This document shows, piece after piece, positions 12,413 to 26,067 of a stretch of DNA of 64,000 bases. The notes under the pieces were generated by a model. The model worked only from the letters and a program-made list of their open reading frames with translations, made no database searches and had not been told where the DNA came from. Numbering within the stretch: the first letter of the stretch is position 1; every line of letters begins with the position of its first letter. The DNA is from Chromera velia. Its lineage: Eukaryota; Sar; Chromeraceae. Made by a program: the position numbers and the translations under genes. Where the stretch lies: positions 8,429 through 72,428 of the forward strand of contig JAHBMJ010001823.1 of assembly GCA_018398765.1 (NCBI GenBank), written 5' to 3'.

Positions 12413-15400
12413 AGGAGACAAAAAGGTCTGGAAGACGTTTGATGAGCGAGTGTGAAGTGTCAGGGGCGATAGCATAGGCTCACGCAGGCATACATTATAA
12501 TGTGTCTGCATGAGGCAGACACATTCTATCGTTTTCGTTGTTCCCCCCCTTCCTTTTTTCTTTCTATGTCTCTGTCTCTGTTTTGTTAGCCGGTCTTTTG
12601 TTAGCCCGTCCTCCCGTCTGTCCGTTCCTCCTCCCTCCTTCGTAAGTTCGTTTGTTCAGTTTTCTTTCGGCGTTTCCCTTTTTGCCCCTCTTTCTTTGAG
12701 AGTAGGGTTCGGGGCGCGACAAACAAAAACAAAACAAATAGGAAACAAATACACGGCCGTAGCTGCAAAGCAGTCCCTTGCTGGAGATTGTCATGCGCAT
12801 GTGCGTGCTTGTGTGCGTGCATTTTTTTGTGTGTTTGCGTGCAGCCACAGGCAAACGACTCTGAGACAGTCTGGAACGAAGGCGCCTTTTCGGACCGCCC
12901 CTCATCTCTTTCTCTGGAATCAACAACGATTGAAGGAGGCGTCTGCCTGTCGGTGGGAGAGAGAGACAGGCATAATCTCCGGTTTCGCTTCCTCTGTCTT
13001 CCACGTCGCTGTCTAGAAGTGTTGGACCGGGGGGGAAGGGTCAAGGGGGGGGGCGCGTTCCGTCACTGTCTGCCCGGGACGCTTTTGATCTGTTCATCCG
13101 TCCCTCCGGTTCTTTCATGTTCCTTGCGAAGCATCACCAGAGAAGAAGAGAGCGAAGTAGAGGGCAGGGGAAAAGAAAAGTGAAGGAATCAGTCAGTTGA
13201 GACAGGTGTATTCTTCCTGCGTTGCATGCTGGGAATCGTCTTTGCCTTCGCTAGAGAATTTCACGCCATGCACGAAGGCCCAGGGAGACAGCGATCAGAA
13301 GAGAAGGGAATGGATGCGGGTGCGTGTTTGTTTGGTTGAATGGAGAGGCCAAAACGATAGACAGACGAGTGGCCAAACAAAGAAAGAAAGAAACATTTAG
13401 TCAGTCAGTCAGTCAGGCGGTCAGTCAGTCAGTCAGTCACTCAGGGCGGCATACAAATATTAAGATGGGAATGCACAGGAACGGGCAGAGGGAGGGTCCG
13501 ACGGTGCATGCGTTCAATAGTTTCTCTCCTAGTGAGCCGACCAGTCTGTAAGAAGACAGTTTGAGGGAGAGACGTGTACAACAGTGTGGCTCGGTCGGTG
13601 AATGGTGAATGAGTGAGGGAGATGGGGGGACTGATGGGGAAGGCGGAAAGGGAGAAAGTTGAAGAACAGATGTTTGTTTGCTGCAGGGATGTTGGATGGG
13701 ATGGCTGTCAAGTCCCTCCTTCCTTTTTCCCGCATTCCTTGATGGTTTCGCTTTCTTCGGCTTTAGACAGAAAGAATAGAGGGGCCATTGAAAAGGTTCT
13801 TTTGTTCAAAAAGAAGTTGAGTGGCTGACGGTGAAAGAGCAGGTGAGTAGATGAATGAAAAGACTTTCAGTTACAAGAAAAAGAGGTATGCAGAAAGACA
13901 AGAACACAGCGACTGAGAAGAAACGAACAAATGAGGTTGCTCGCTCAAGACAGCGTGGTGGTTCTCTCACTTCTTTCCCGTTGTCAATGACAGATAGAAC
14001 GCCAACTTACTTCCCGGCTGCGTAAACCGACAAAAAACACCAATGGATTGGTTCAAAGAGGGATTTACGGTCGAGCAATGAGAATCGCCTTTACCAGCGC
14101 AATCATGTCTCCAGTGTGGCTGGGCCAGCTTGAGGTCAGAGGTGCATCTTGAAAGGCCGCAAGCTGACGGAAATTTCATCAATTGATCAGATGGATTCGA
14201 TCCTAAATGAGGAAAGATTCCTTCTGTGGTTTGATGAAGTCAGAAAGACAAGCAGTTCTAAAGTCCTCCCCTTTCCCCGCTTTTCCTTCGTCCTCCCGTC
14301 GTCTATCTCAAAAGAGGGAGACTCTTTTGACGGTGCGTGGCCTTTTGCGCTCTGTCGTGCATGGTCTTGATTCTCCTTTACGACTCTACTCAGCTTCAGA
14401 AATCCTTGTTTTATCCTAGGTTCTGTCCATTTTTGAACTTCTTGATCTATATTGGAGATTGCATCAAGTCGCTTTCAAAAGTGATTTAAACAATTCCCAC
14501 ATCTTTCATCATCGTCATAATTCATCATTGTATCATAATAATATAATAATTATATTATAATTGTTGTTTCTCGCTTGTTGTTTCTGCTTTTTCCTCTGAT
14601 TCTAAATCAGTTTCGCCGTTGAAGTTTTGCTTCAGCCTTCAGTCTCTTGAAGTAGAGCTAGGAATCACTGCCATCGCCACACTTTCCTAGTAGCGCACTT
14701 CCTATGGCTTCCAAAAATTGATTACCACCAACTGGTATGGTCACAGTGGTACCTAATCGCTGAGACCGTTAGTTATCAAAAATTGGTTACGAATTATTGG
14801 TAAACATGGGATCTAAGGGTATGACAGAAAAAAAAAATGTATATATCTCAGTTTGTTAGAGAAATTGTTTTTTTCTTGATTTTTTTTTTCTTATCTAAAA
14901 CAACTGTTGTTTAGCTGTTGCACGGTTGTTGCACAAGTGCTGCAAGGACCAGCAAGGTGTTGCAGGCCGTTGAATTTTTCAATCAGATATTTTTTTACAT
15001 TTTTTTTTCTCTATAATATGCCTAGCATTGAATTCTAGCTAGCCTAAACGGATTAGTTACCAACTGGTTACATCTGTAGGCTTTGCATTTTTATATTAAA
15101 AAAAAAAAGAAGAAAATGCTTAGAAAAATACTAAAAAAAATGACAAACGCTGCTGAGATCTTTTTTTATTTTTTTATATATATCGGCATAAAAACTGTTA
15201 TTCTTCAAGCAGCACAATGCAACGGTCAGAGTTACACTCTTCGCAACTTGTGCACAACACCCTAGCAACGCTTTTAATAATAATAACATGTAAATAAATC
15301 TTTTTTTTTATTATGAATCAAAGGGAATATATTATGAATGAGATAGGATATAGTGGGCCCCGGTAGGGATCATATATTACTGCGGAATTACCGCCTAGAT

Positions 15401-16056
15401 TACCGCAAACCAGTTTAGGTAATGTTTAGGAAGCAGTATCGATCATCGATGTGAAGTCTAAGTTTTGTTGGCATAGCAAACAAGGCCATACAAGCAGTAA
15501 GCAGCGCATTTGCAGAGATGTGTTTCATGCCTGCAGCATGATGCAGGCGATAAACAAGACACAGGTAGCTGAAGACGTATCGACACGAACAGGGGGTCAT
15601 TGTCATCGTACAAGACTTCAAAGTCAGCTTCGTACCACCAGCCGTGTTTCGCTTAAGCTCTGCGGATTTGGCGAAGAGTCTTTTCAATCCCCGAGGAAAA
15701 TTGAAAAAAACTCTTTCAAGCTTGAGACGAATTTTAAAACAAACGAGCAGCACGAACAGTCATCGGCATTCATGTCCTCTACACCCGGCCATTGAAGTGA
15801 CACGAACAAGAATGTCCTGCAACACACTTTTTCAAGAACCCCGTACAGCATTTCGACAGATTTCGAGGCTCCCCAGTCGCACACCTGGTTGCAGCCCAAA
15901 AGGGACAAAACGTCAGCAGAAATAGAGACAAGCCATTGATCACTTATGTATTTGCAACTAAGTCAGCGATGACACTGTCTAGCGATACTGTAAGGAAGCA
16001 TGAACTATTCTTCTCTAGCCAGCTTGACTTGAAATCGACCACTCCCTCTTATTGCA
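12413..16056. other. Gene-poor spacer with repeats and AT-rich relics
   Basis: No gene is convincing. A CAGT microsatellite lies at about 13398-13443. From about 14400 to 15430 the DNA is AT-rich and carries GATTACC and GGTTAC motifs like those near the ends of the 541-bp transposon at 2128, for example at about 14720, 15050 and 15396; it may be a decayed relative, but I find no matching ends. On the minus strand two Cys-containing frames overlap (15908-15684 and 15753-15415). They may be a relic of a coding exon, but nothing in them is recognisable. Confidence 0.4.
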
Positions 16057-16366
16057 CTAGGCAATGGACTTTATCTCGCCTTCCCTCCTCGAGGCTTTGC
16101 ACTGCAGATGCCTTTCTGGGTCTGCGAACTGGCAGACGTAATCACCATTGGCAACCTTCTTGAAGTTCGTCCCGTTTCCACAAAAAGATCTAACCGTCTG
16201 GCCTGTATTGCAATGAATCCTCTGGCACTCGTACCCATAGTCTTTAGTCAGCATTTTGAACAGCTTTTGACCTTCGCTTCCATACTCATTGTTTAACTCG
16301 AGCATGACCTGACAAGGCGGGCAGTTACCCTCCATGATGCAAACCGCTACCTCGGAATGCAAAACG
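16057..16366 (-). CDS. Possible terminal exon of a Cys-rich protein
   Basis: A frame of about 100 residues ends at a stop at 16057 and has a plausible acceptor (TTGCCTCCAG) just before 16366. It holds eight cysteines in about 95 residues, including NCPPCQ, ECQRIHC, SFCGNG and YVCQF, a spacing that suggests disulphides and an extracellular protein. It has no good ATG, so it would be a last exon. No upstream exon with a signal peptide was found on the minus strand in the AT-rich DNA above it. No family is recognised. It may be a real gene with a distant first exon or a relic. Confidence 0.3.
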
Positions 16367-19300
16367 CTGGAGGCAAGTTCACCAATAATTATTTAGGATG
16401 AGAGGAGGTTACTCAAGTTGGTGGCAGCCATGCGGCCTATGCATGCCAGTGGCAACTTCATATAACATTGCGGTATACTTTGCAGTGCCCTAGACTTTGC
16501 CAAAAACAATTTTAAAGTTACATGACGTACACCTAGCACCAGCCGTATTCCTAACCATATATTCTAAACTAATTTCTAGAATTAATATATCTTTATCATA
16601 ACTTGCCAACTTGGTCTTATTTAGTAACTCAATTAGGCTATATATGCTAGATATTAGTGTATCATATTAAGTATAGTACTAGATATAGTGTATTACATTT
16701 TGTACCAACTTGCAGAACTAGTTACAGACATGCATCTTTGAGCAGCACTGTGTGCTTGTACGCTGGTTGGTCGGCCTCTCTCCCCACTAGTCACACACTT
16801 TCTCGGACCATTTAATTCTGGACCAACAGCTAGACCAACAGTCACCAGCTTCATGGCAATGGTGCCTTTTTATTGAAGCTCCTTTAAGAAGTATCTTCCA
16901 AAAGAGTACACAGACCTAGTTACAGACAGACAGTCATATATATACATATATATAAAGACAATGAGAAACAGAGAGAAAGACAGAGAGAAAGAAAGAAAGC
17001 AAGAAAGAAAGAAAGAAAGAGAGAAAGAGAGAGAAAGAGAGAAAAGTGCGACCCAGAGTGCGACATCACCGTACATCTGTCCCTCTTTTCTTTCCCCCTT
17101 TATTTCCCTGCCCCTTTAGATAAGTTAGATACAAATCCACTGCCCGACTGCTTTCCCGGCAACGTATCCAAAGGATTAATGTGTTGCCATACTTCCCTTT
17201 GTGTTCCCTCCTCCCTGCTTCGACGAAAGAAGAACAAAATGAGACAGAAGTAAGCGACATTCCAAAAAAGAGATGGGAACACGAAGTGACAGAAGATCGG
17301 CATGGTGCAGTCCTCTGATCCAAAAAAGAGAACTCCGACAGTGCATGGGGCGAGTTGATTGATCGACGTATTCGTTTGCACGCACCGCATCGATCGAACA
17401 CCTGTCGGTCGATCGGGCGGAAAGATCCCCCCCCGCGCCCCCCCCCTTCAGCCCTTCCCGCCCATTCTCCTCGGCGCACGAAGCATCCATCCTTCCCAAT
17501 TCTGCCTCTCTTATCGTTTCGAGAGAATGCCGTACAGCTCTCTCTCTTCCGTGCCCTTCCCTTCCCGCTTCCCGCCTGGCAAGCCAAACAAACAGACAGA
17601 GCGGGCCCCTGATGGAGCACAACGACCCCACCTCACCTCACCGCACCGCCCACCGAGAGAGAGCACCAAGAGAGGACAGATCTGCCCGCCCTCCCATGCA
17701 CCCTCCATAATTTCCTTCCTTCCTTCCTTCTCTCCAGAAAGCTTGCAAGCCACATGCAAAGAAGGAAGGATCGATGGGAAGAAGGGAAGAATCAATCGAG
17801 GGCGGGCCTTCCAATGTCTGCCTGCATCGATGTGCGATGCATGTCCGGGTGTCGCTCTCAGTGCATCGATCGACATTCTTTCCTTTCCTGTGCGGAACGA
17901 CCGGAAGAAACAAACGAAGGAAGGAAGGAAGTGCATGGGTTGGCGCAGAGAGGTCGAACAAGACCGGCCAGCTGCAAGAAGAGAAAGAAAGTCAGCAGGG
18001 CAAGACCGTCACCTTCCTCTTTCCGGAAATTTCTCTTCCCTTTTTGGTCCCCCCCTCCCTTCCTCCACTCGTTCGAGGTCTAGATGAGTGAAGCTCTCCT
18101 TTCCTTTCCTCTATCTTCTGTCAAGCAACTGATGGATGCGTCCTTCCGTCCTTCCTTCCTTTCCCTGCATGACTGACTGCTTCTTTCCTTCCTTTCCCTG
18201 CATGACTGACGCCTTCCTTTGCAGCAGTACCCGGAAAGAACACCCAGAGGACTGCTTCTAAATTGACAGACGGCCTTCTGTTTGACTTGCTAATTCCTTG
18301 GTGACTTTTCGTTCGACGCGATTGATTTTTTTGCCCTTCTTCTCTTCTTCGTGTGTGCCGGTAGCCATCCTTTTCTTTCGTGTCGGTTACCCCATCTCCT
18401 CCGTATGTATGTCTTCTCGTCTTTTCTTTTCCTTTCCTTTCCTTTGTCTACATGCTTGTCTAGCGGTCTAGAGAACCAACCCACCGATCGTGAAGAAGAT
18501 GGATGCCCCCCCCGTCCCTTCTTGACTTTCCTCCACGTGAGGAAGGCAGGGAGGGAAGGTGGGAGAGAGGGTGTCGGAATAAAATAAAACATTCATACGT
18601 GTAGGAAGGATCGACCGATCGATCGATCGACAGAATTGACTCTCCTCTCTCCCCACCCACGGTAATGCATTAGTCGTGGGACAAACAAAACCGCTCGATT
18701 GATCGATCTCGTGCAAGATCGATCACACCCTTCTCTTTCCCTTTGCGTCTCCGTACCCTTCCCTCCCCCCACTCCATCCCACGAAGACACGTAAATAATC
18801 AATGCATCGATCCATTTGACATTAATCCAACAAATCCAAGTCGGTCCGTTGGAAGAAAGAGATTGATAAAAAAAGAAAAAACAGCAAAAACTGATGGAAC
18901 CAAGAACAGGAAGGAAGAAGGGAGGACGAGAATACGAACTGTCGAAATCTCTCTCGAAGAATGCATGTCCTTCCCCCTCCACCTCTCTATCTGTCTGTCT
19001 GTCTATCTCTACCATCACCCTCCCCCGTCTCACTCACTCACCCTCCATCCATCCCGCACCTACTGCGAGTCTCTTGCAAGAGAGCTGAGCTTTCTCGGTC
19101 GTCCTTCTCGATCCTTTCTTTCCTTCCCTCCCTCCCTGCGTGCCCGCCTCTCTAGGTGTCCTTGTCCTGTTCTCCATCCTTCCCTTCTCACCCAACAGGA
19201 TTAGTTGATTCATTGTACCATTCCGGCGGCGTAAAAACCCAAACTCCCATCCGTCAACCCTTTCTCCTTTGACCACCCCCCTGCCGTGTCGTCTTTCGTA

Positions 19301-20832
19301 CATCGCACTGGTCGTACATAAGCATGCGCGCATGTAAAAATTCTCCTACGAACGCCTTTCACTTCCATCTTCTTCCTCCTCTTCTGTATTGAGTTTCTCT
19401 TTGTCCTGCTCCCTTCTCGGTTCTACCATCCACAGGCTGTGAGAGTGGAGAGAGAGAGAGAGAGGGAGAGAGAGGGAGAGAGAGAGAGAGGTGGACGCAG
19501 ACAGGGTGAAATGAAGGAACAGAACAAAATCAATTGAGGGAAGCAGGCTTGCTTGCCACCCTTCTTTCCTCACACCTGTTTTATTTACCATTTGCAGGAA
19601 GCAAGTGGAGGCAACCAGACAGGCAGGTATGAAGAACATTCCTTGCGCCTGCCCCCAGATCTTTCAAAGGGGTTCCTTCTTCCTTCCTTCCCTCCCTCCC
19701 TGCCTACATCCCTGCACGGACTGGCCGAAGTTTTGGGAAAGGAGACTGAGGACTGAGGAGAATTCAGAGACGCCGAACCCTCCTATCCGTCCATTCGTAG
19801 CAAAAATCTCCTCCTCTTTTCCTATCCCTTCATGCGTTCTTCCTTTCTTCCTTCACCCCCCTCCGTGCAGCCAAAAGCCCGAGCAAAGAACATACAAGAA
19901 AGAAACCGATACAATGGGTGGGCATTCGTTGGTCCGGCAGGAAACAAGGAGGGAGGGAAAAAGGAAGGAATGAATGAAGGAAGGAAGAGCTGAGCTGCAT
20001 CAATTAGCAAGTCAGCCTCTGTCTGTCCGGTCAGCTGTGTCCATTCTGTTTGCTTGTGGGTCTCTGTCTCCATCACCCCGTCTCCTGCCAGGAGGCCCCT
20101 TTGTCGCCTTCCTTCCTTGATCCCTCCCTATTCCACCAGAATGAATCAATGAATGAATGATGGATCGAGGCAGCCTGCCTGCCTGCACTCCCGTCCCTTC
20201 TACTTCCTTCCCCTCACCATCCCTGCAGGCTGCCTCTCTTGTTTGCAACAATTAAGTTCACTCACGCACTCACTCACTCACTTAAATTCAAAAAAAGAAA
20301 TCAAAGCCGAGAAACAGGCACAGCAGACCCTTGCGGGGCCGGAAAACGTCTTTTGGCTAGTTCTTTCTGTCCCTCCGTCAATCATCTCTACTCGCCCCCC
20401 TCTCCTTTTCTCTTCTTTTCTCTCCTCCCGGCCCTCCCCAAAGCCCAGCTTCCCCTTTTTCTCCCCCACCCCTTTCCCCGTCCCTCCCCCCCTCCCTTCA
20501 TACCCGCACGCTCAATCACTCGAATGCCCTGCCGTCCAATCCAATCCATCCAGAGGAACTGCGGCCACACACGCACACACTCACGGGCACGGGGCATGCA
20601 GGTGCGTGCAGATCATCAAAAGCGGGTGAATGAGTCCATTGTCTGAAACGCCGAAGCGGTCTGCATGGCGGTGCGCCCGCCCTTCCGTTTCCCCCCTGTA
20701 GTTCCTATCGACAGTAAGGAAGGACCCTTGTCGAAGTCTCCCTTCCTCACTGATTCCTTTATTTATTTATTTATTTATCTATTTATTTGAACAACGTTCC
20801 ACACACCTCTGCTGCGTCCCCCCCCCCCCCCC
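16367..20832. other. Microsatellite-rich intergenic DNA, part 1
   Basis: AT-rich to about 16950, then GA/GAAA runs (about 16965-17043). From 17100 the plus strand is C/T-rich with many short tandem runs: GATC (about 18610-18632), TTCC, CCCT, CAGT-like motifs, and ATTT at 20758-20788 just before the gap. Open frames on both strands are reading of these repeats. The region lies between the convergent ends of the WD40 gene (12412) and the RING gene (26068). Confidence 0.55.
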
Positions 20833-21074
20833 NNNNNNNNNNNNNNNNNNNNNNNNNNNNNNNNNNNNNNNNNNNNNNNNNNNNNNNNNNNNNNNNNNNN
20901 NNNNNNNNNNNNNNNNNNNNNNNNNNNNNNNNNNNNNNNNNNNNNNNNNNNNNNNNNNNNNNNNNNNNNNNNNNNNNNNNNNNNNNNNNNNNNNNNNNNN
21001 NNNNNNNNNNNNNNNNNNNNNNNNNNNNNNNNNNNNNNNNNNNNNNNNNNNNNNNNNNNNNNNNNNNNNNNNNN
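20833..21074. other. Assembly gap flanked by poly-C
   Basis: A run of N of about 242 positions. It is entered through a run of 14 or more C and left through nine C, so the break was probably caused by a homopolymer. True length and content are unknown. Confidence 0.99.
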
Positions 21075-22532
21075 CCCCCCCCCTCCAGGCTGACAGAAGA
21101 CTATGTGACAGGCAGGCAGAGACGGGGCAACTGAAAAGAGAAGACAAGAAGAAGACCAGACAACATTTCGAGGGTACCTAAAGATCCATCCATCCATTTC
21201 TCCATCGATCCCTTTCCTCTCCTCCGTTCCTTCCGTCCCATCGTCACGTCCCTTCCCCCCAGATCCCAGACACCCCCTTCCCTTCCAGCCCATCCATCCG
21301 CAGGGGAAAAGAAAAGCGAAGACAAACACGCATGGACAGACGGAAGCGCGCGCACCCGAGAGGGACTTGCAGCAACAGAGAGAGCTCTATCGCTTCCGAT
21401 TCTGAACCCAACCCAAAGCCACCCCGCCCCTTCTGCCCCCACCCAGAAAGAATCGCTCCATCTCTGTGCACGAAACGCCGGTCTCTCCATGCACTCACTG
21501 ACCCACCCATCCATGGACGGATCCATCCATCCATCCATCCATCCATGGATCCATCCACCTGCCCACGCTTTCACATCCCCGTCACCCTCTTCCCCCCCCC
21601 CTCCTTCGCTGCCCACTGCCAGTAGACAGACGGATCATCTCTGTCAGTCCTCACCCCTCCTCTCTGCATGACCCGCTCTTCTTTTCTCAAGTCTTCCGCC
21701 TCCTCACTTAGAAAGAGACAGAACGGAACAGCAAGATCTATTCCTTCTTTCATGCCCCCGTCAACGCGTGCCCTGGGGCTTTTGAGACCCGACACGACTG
21801 GATGACCAAACGGCGGGCAAGCACACCCTTGCAGTAGGAGAGACGGAGAATGCAAAGAAAGGAAAAGAAGAAATCGAAAGGACCCGAAGACTTTCCGCCC
21901 CGCTGCAGGCAGGCAGGCAGGCAAAGCTACCATGATCTGGCTTCCCATAATCAGGCAGGCAAATCCACTATTTCACATGATCCTCTCCCTCTGGCTTCCC
22001 TCCAACCCCCGGTCAGTCCCTGCCTCCCTCTCTTTTCCCCCACGGCAAGCAAGCAACACACCGTCAGCCTCCCCCACCCCCCCAATTTGGCCTCCGGCTT
22101 CCCTTCCCTATTGCCTTCATTCATGTCGTTTCATGTCGACCAAACGAAAATCGGAATATCGTTGTTGTGCTTGTCTGTCTGTCTGTCTATTTGTGTTGGT
22201 GTCTGTTGATGTCATTCCTGCACGCGACTCGATCAGTCACTTCTGACAAGTAAAAGGTCTGTTTGTTGGAACATGAAGCGAAGTAAAAAAACAAAACCAG
22301 ACAAGGGACATCATGAATGCGAACTAATTGTCTATTGACCGAATGAATACTCATGCATGTGTTGTCTATCGGGTCTATCGGATTCCTTCCATACTCACTC
22401 ACTCACTCTGTCGTGAGAGAGAGAGAAGGGGAAAAAGAGAGTCGAGACGAGGAAAGAGAGGGGGAGGGGGGGAAGAATCAGAATGGGGAGGAGAGGTGGA
22501 GAAACAAAGAAACAAACAAATGAAAGGGAGGC

Positions 22533-22568
<36 letters not shown>

Positions 22569-25500
22569 AGGAGAGAAACGAAGGACGGACGGTAGCCAGT
22601 CAGGCAGGCAACTATTTCACACAATTGGTCCCCTATGTCCCCTCTCTCTGTGGGTTGAGACCTCTACTTCATCATCCATCCATCCATCTACCTGCATGCC
22701 TCCATCTCCCTCCCTCCCTCTGCATGCATGCATGCATCTCTGTTTTGTTGTTGGAATGAACGATCCTCCCATGTGCCGATCTACCGATCTATCCGTCCTT
22801 CCCTCGTTCCACCCAAAGGTCTATCAGAGGCAGGCAGATGCAGAGAGAGAGAGGGGGGGGGGGAGACCTGCAGACCGTCCCGTCCATCCTCGCACTACAG
22901 TCAGTCAGTCCTCTTTTCTCCTCTCCCCTCTAGTGGTAGTAGAGAAACTTAAACACACAAAAAGAAGAAAACGAAAAAAAGGGGGGAATCGAAAGCTTTC
23001 ATTCGGGGTGAGAGAAGAAGACGAAGAGGAGAGGAGAGGAAGAAAAGAAGAGACGAAAAAACGCAAAAAGAACGGAAGGAAAACACAGACACACAGATAC
23101 AAGAAGGAAGGAAGCCCCTCCATCTTCTGTCCTTCCTCATCTGAGGGCCGGGGGGCGCAAAATCAGGAAGGGCTGCTTTCGTTTGTTTTGTTTTGATGCC
23201 CCCCCTCTCTCTCTCATGCGAGGAGTGAGAAGGACCCCTTCCTCGAGGGGAGGCACGCAGGACGGGAAAGAGAGAAGGACGGAAGCAATGGCGGTCATAC
23301 ACACACCCTCTCTCACCAGAGCCCCGCCTCTCCCTCTCATTCGGTGCATGTCGTGTAAAGACGTGCTGCTGCTTTTGTCCTTCCTTCTCTGTCCGTTCTT
23401 CCGTCCTTCCGGCAAAATAGATAAGCAAACAGACAAAGAGGAGAGACCAACGGTCAAATAAATGGACACACAAAAAATGCATTGCTTTTCGGGCACCTTC
23501 GCCATGCACAGGAAGAAGCAGTCATTCATTCATTCATTCATTCAATCACTTTCCCACCAAGATAATTGGTTCTTATTCCTTTTTTACTTAAAGAGACCCA
23601 CCCACCCACCCACCCGGACAGACGGACCCACTCACTCACTCACTCCCCACGCCCCACCCACCCCATCGATCGATCGATCCATTTCTTTTCTTTTCTTCCT
23701 CCCCGCTCCTTGATCGATCGAGAAGAGCATCCATCCATCCATCCATCCATCCATCCATCCATCCATCGTGTGTGCACGAGGTGGTGATTTTTGCTTTTTT
23801 TTCGCTCTCTTGCAATCAGAGAGAGGAAAATGCTTTCCTTCTTTCGCTCTACTGGTCACAAGGAGGCAGTGCAAAGCAGACAAAAGAGAGAACTGAGACT
23901 CTCTTTCTTTCGACAGGGAAAATTCCATTCCATTCCATCTCTCTCTTCTTTCTGCTGACCCTTTTGATGTTGACTTCTGAATTTGACAAACATGAGGGGA
24001 AGGGAAGGGAAGGGCACAGAGAAGGAGGGCAGACATGCAGAAGGGCAAAGTTCCCAACCAACCAGTCAACCGACCAACCAACCACCCAAGCTGATTCCTG
24101 TCGGAAGGGGGTTGCCACCACTTTCCGGCTTACTCACTCACTCGTTCACCCACCCACCCACCCACCCACCCATACGTGTGTCTCTTTTCCTTTCCTTTTC
24201 ACCACCTTCAGTCTTCTTCTCTTGTCTTCCTCCACCCCCGCGGCTCTACAATCAGACAGCCAGCACCGAATCACGAAGATTCCTTCAGCAGAAAGAAAGA
24301 AAGACATGTAGGGAGGGACACACGCAGACATGCAAGCAAGGAAACAGAGGGAGAGGAAGGAACAGGGAGACTGTCTGCATGTCTGTGCAATCGTCGAGGG
24401 CGATCGAGCGACAGAAGATCCGCTTGCCGTCCTCTCTTCGCTCCCTTTTGTGTCACTCCACTCGCCAAGAACCAGCCACCCTGAAGAATTTCCAATTTTC
24501 TTTCCTCGTCACTTCCAGAATGCAAAATTTCAGTTGTCGCCACAAAGCATTCGCCCATTTTCGACATCCGGCCAGCAAGTGCAAGGGAGGAGGAAAGAAG
24601 GCGAAACAACGTACGGGAGAAGGAACAAGTACCTACAGGAAAGGATACACGAGACAAGCAAGCAACCCTCCTCACCTCACCCGCCCCTTCCTTCCTTCCT
24701 TCCCCTTCCACACGCATTCCCTTTTCTTCCTCCCTCTACCCTCTGCCTCCCTGCCTGTTTCGATCTCTCTCCGCAGGATGCCCACCACATGTTTCGATTG
24801 ACGCCAAACGAGGCAAAAAGAAAAAAAGGGTCTACGACACCACTCGCTTGCTCTCCATTTCCTGCATTCTTCTCTTCAGGACTCCTTAAAACCGTTCAAT
24901 TGCAGAACGAATCAAATTGTAGTCTAGAGGGTCTAACAGCAACAGCGACAACAACAAAAAAGACGGACAAACAAACAAACACAACAAAAGAACGACAGAG
25001 AGAAAGGGCAGAAAGAAAGCTTGAAGAACACAGCGAGAGAGGGAGGGAGCAAGTGAGGGGGGGAGACAACGGCTGAAGAACAGGGTAAGGAAGGGAGGAA
25101 GAGAGAATGGGACGAAGAACAACTCCAGGAGAAAGGAAGGGAAAGGAAAAAAGCCAAAAGAAAGAACAGATGAAAAAGAGGAACAGAAGCACCGCACGAA
25201 GCCCGAGTGTCCGTCCGTACTCGGATTCAGTCAGTCAGTCAGTCAGTCAGTCAATCAAAGGAACACGGAGACACAAATTCATCCGTCCAATCGTCGACCC
25301 AGAAGGAAGGGAAAGAGACAAGGACGGATCCTTCCTTGCAGCAGAAAGAACTCTGTGACCCGACCCCCCTCTCCCGGTATCGTTTCTTTCATCTACGCGT
25401 CTACACCCACGCACCCACCCGCCTAATGAGGCGAGTTGACGGTCACAATACACAACCTGCATGCCCCCTCCCTGGCGCGCTTCTTTCCTCCACTCTCCCT

Positions 25501-26067
25501 TCTTTCGTCCAACTGCCATCTCATTCTGCGCGTGTCCAATGATCCGTCAATCCAACCCGCACGCAGTCTAATGATCACACCATCAATCAATCAATCCATC
25601 AATCAACAAGTACATTTGACATTCATTCGATCGAGATCTTTCTTTTTGTGCTGCCTGTGCATCCCTCTGTTTGCCTCACGTGTAAGGTCTCTACAAAGAT
25701 GAAATCATATTTGGCATTTCAAATGCAAAAAACAAACGACTTGAGGATAGGTCTGACTGCCTGCGACGGACGAAGCCCTGAATTGACTGAGGTCAGGCAG
25801 GGAGGGAAACTCTGAGATGTCCGACTAACAACAACACGGCCAGGCAGGCACACACAAAGACAGACAGGGAGAGAAAAAAGATACAGAAGTGTATCACGCG
25901 TGTGCGATGTTTTATCTTTGATTCTTTTTCTTTCGACCTTTAGTTCCTCTCGAATTCCTTCCTGCTTTTTTCCCCCCCTCCCTCCATTCCTTTCCTACTT
26001 CGGTCGGCCTCCTTTTCTCTCTCTATTTCTCTCTCTTTCTCCTGCCTAAATTTTTCTTCTCTTCTGT
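21075..26067. other. Microsatellite-rich intergenic DNA, part 2
   Basis: Continues the same style: CCAT runs (about 21525-21545 and 23728-23767), GA (22538-22565), CATT (23523-23545), CACC (24148-24173), and CAGT (25227-25255). No exon with convincing coding character was found on either strand. The last few hundred bases before 26068 should hold the 3' end of the RING gene transcript. Confidence 0.55.

Noticed and set aside
14640-15430. Second copy of the 541-bp hAT-like element
   Set aside because: It shares GATTACC and GGTTAC motifs and AT-richness, but no terminal inverted repeats or target duplication could be found.
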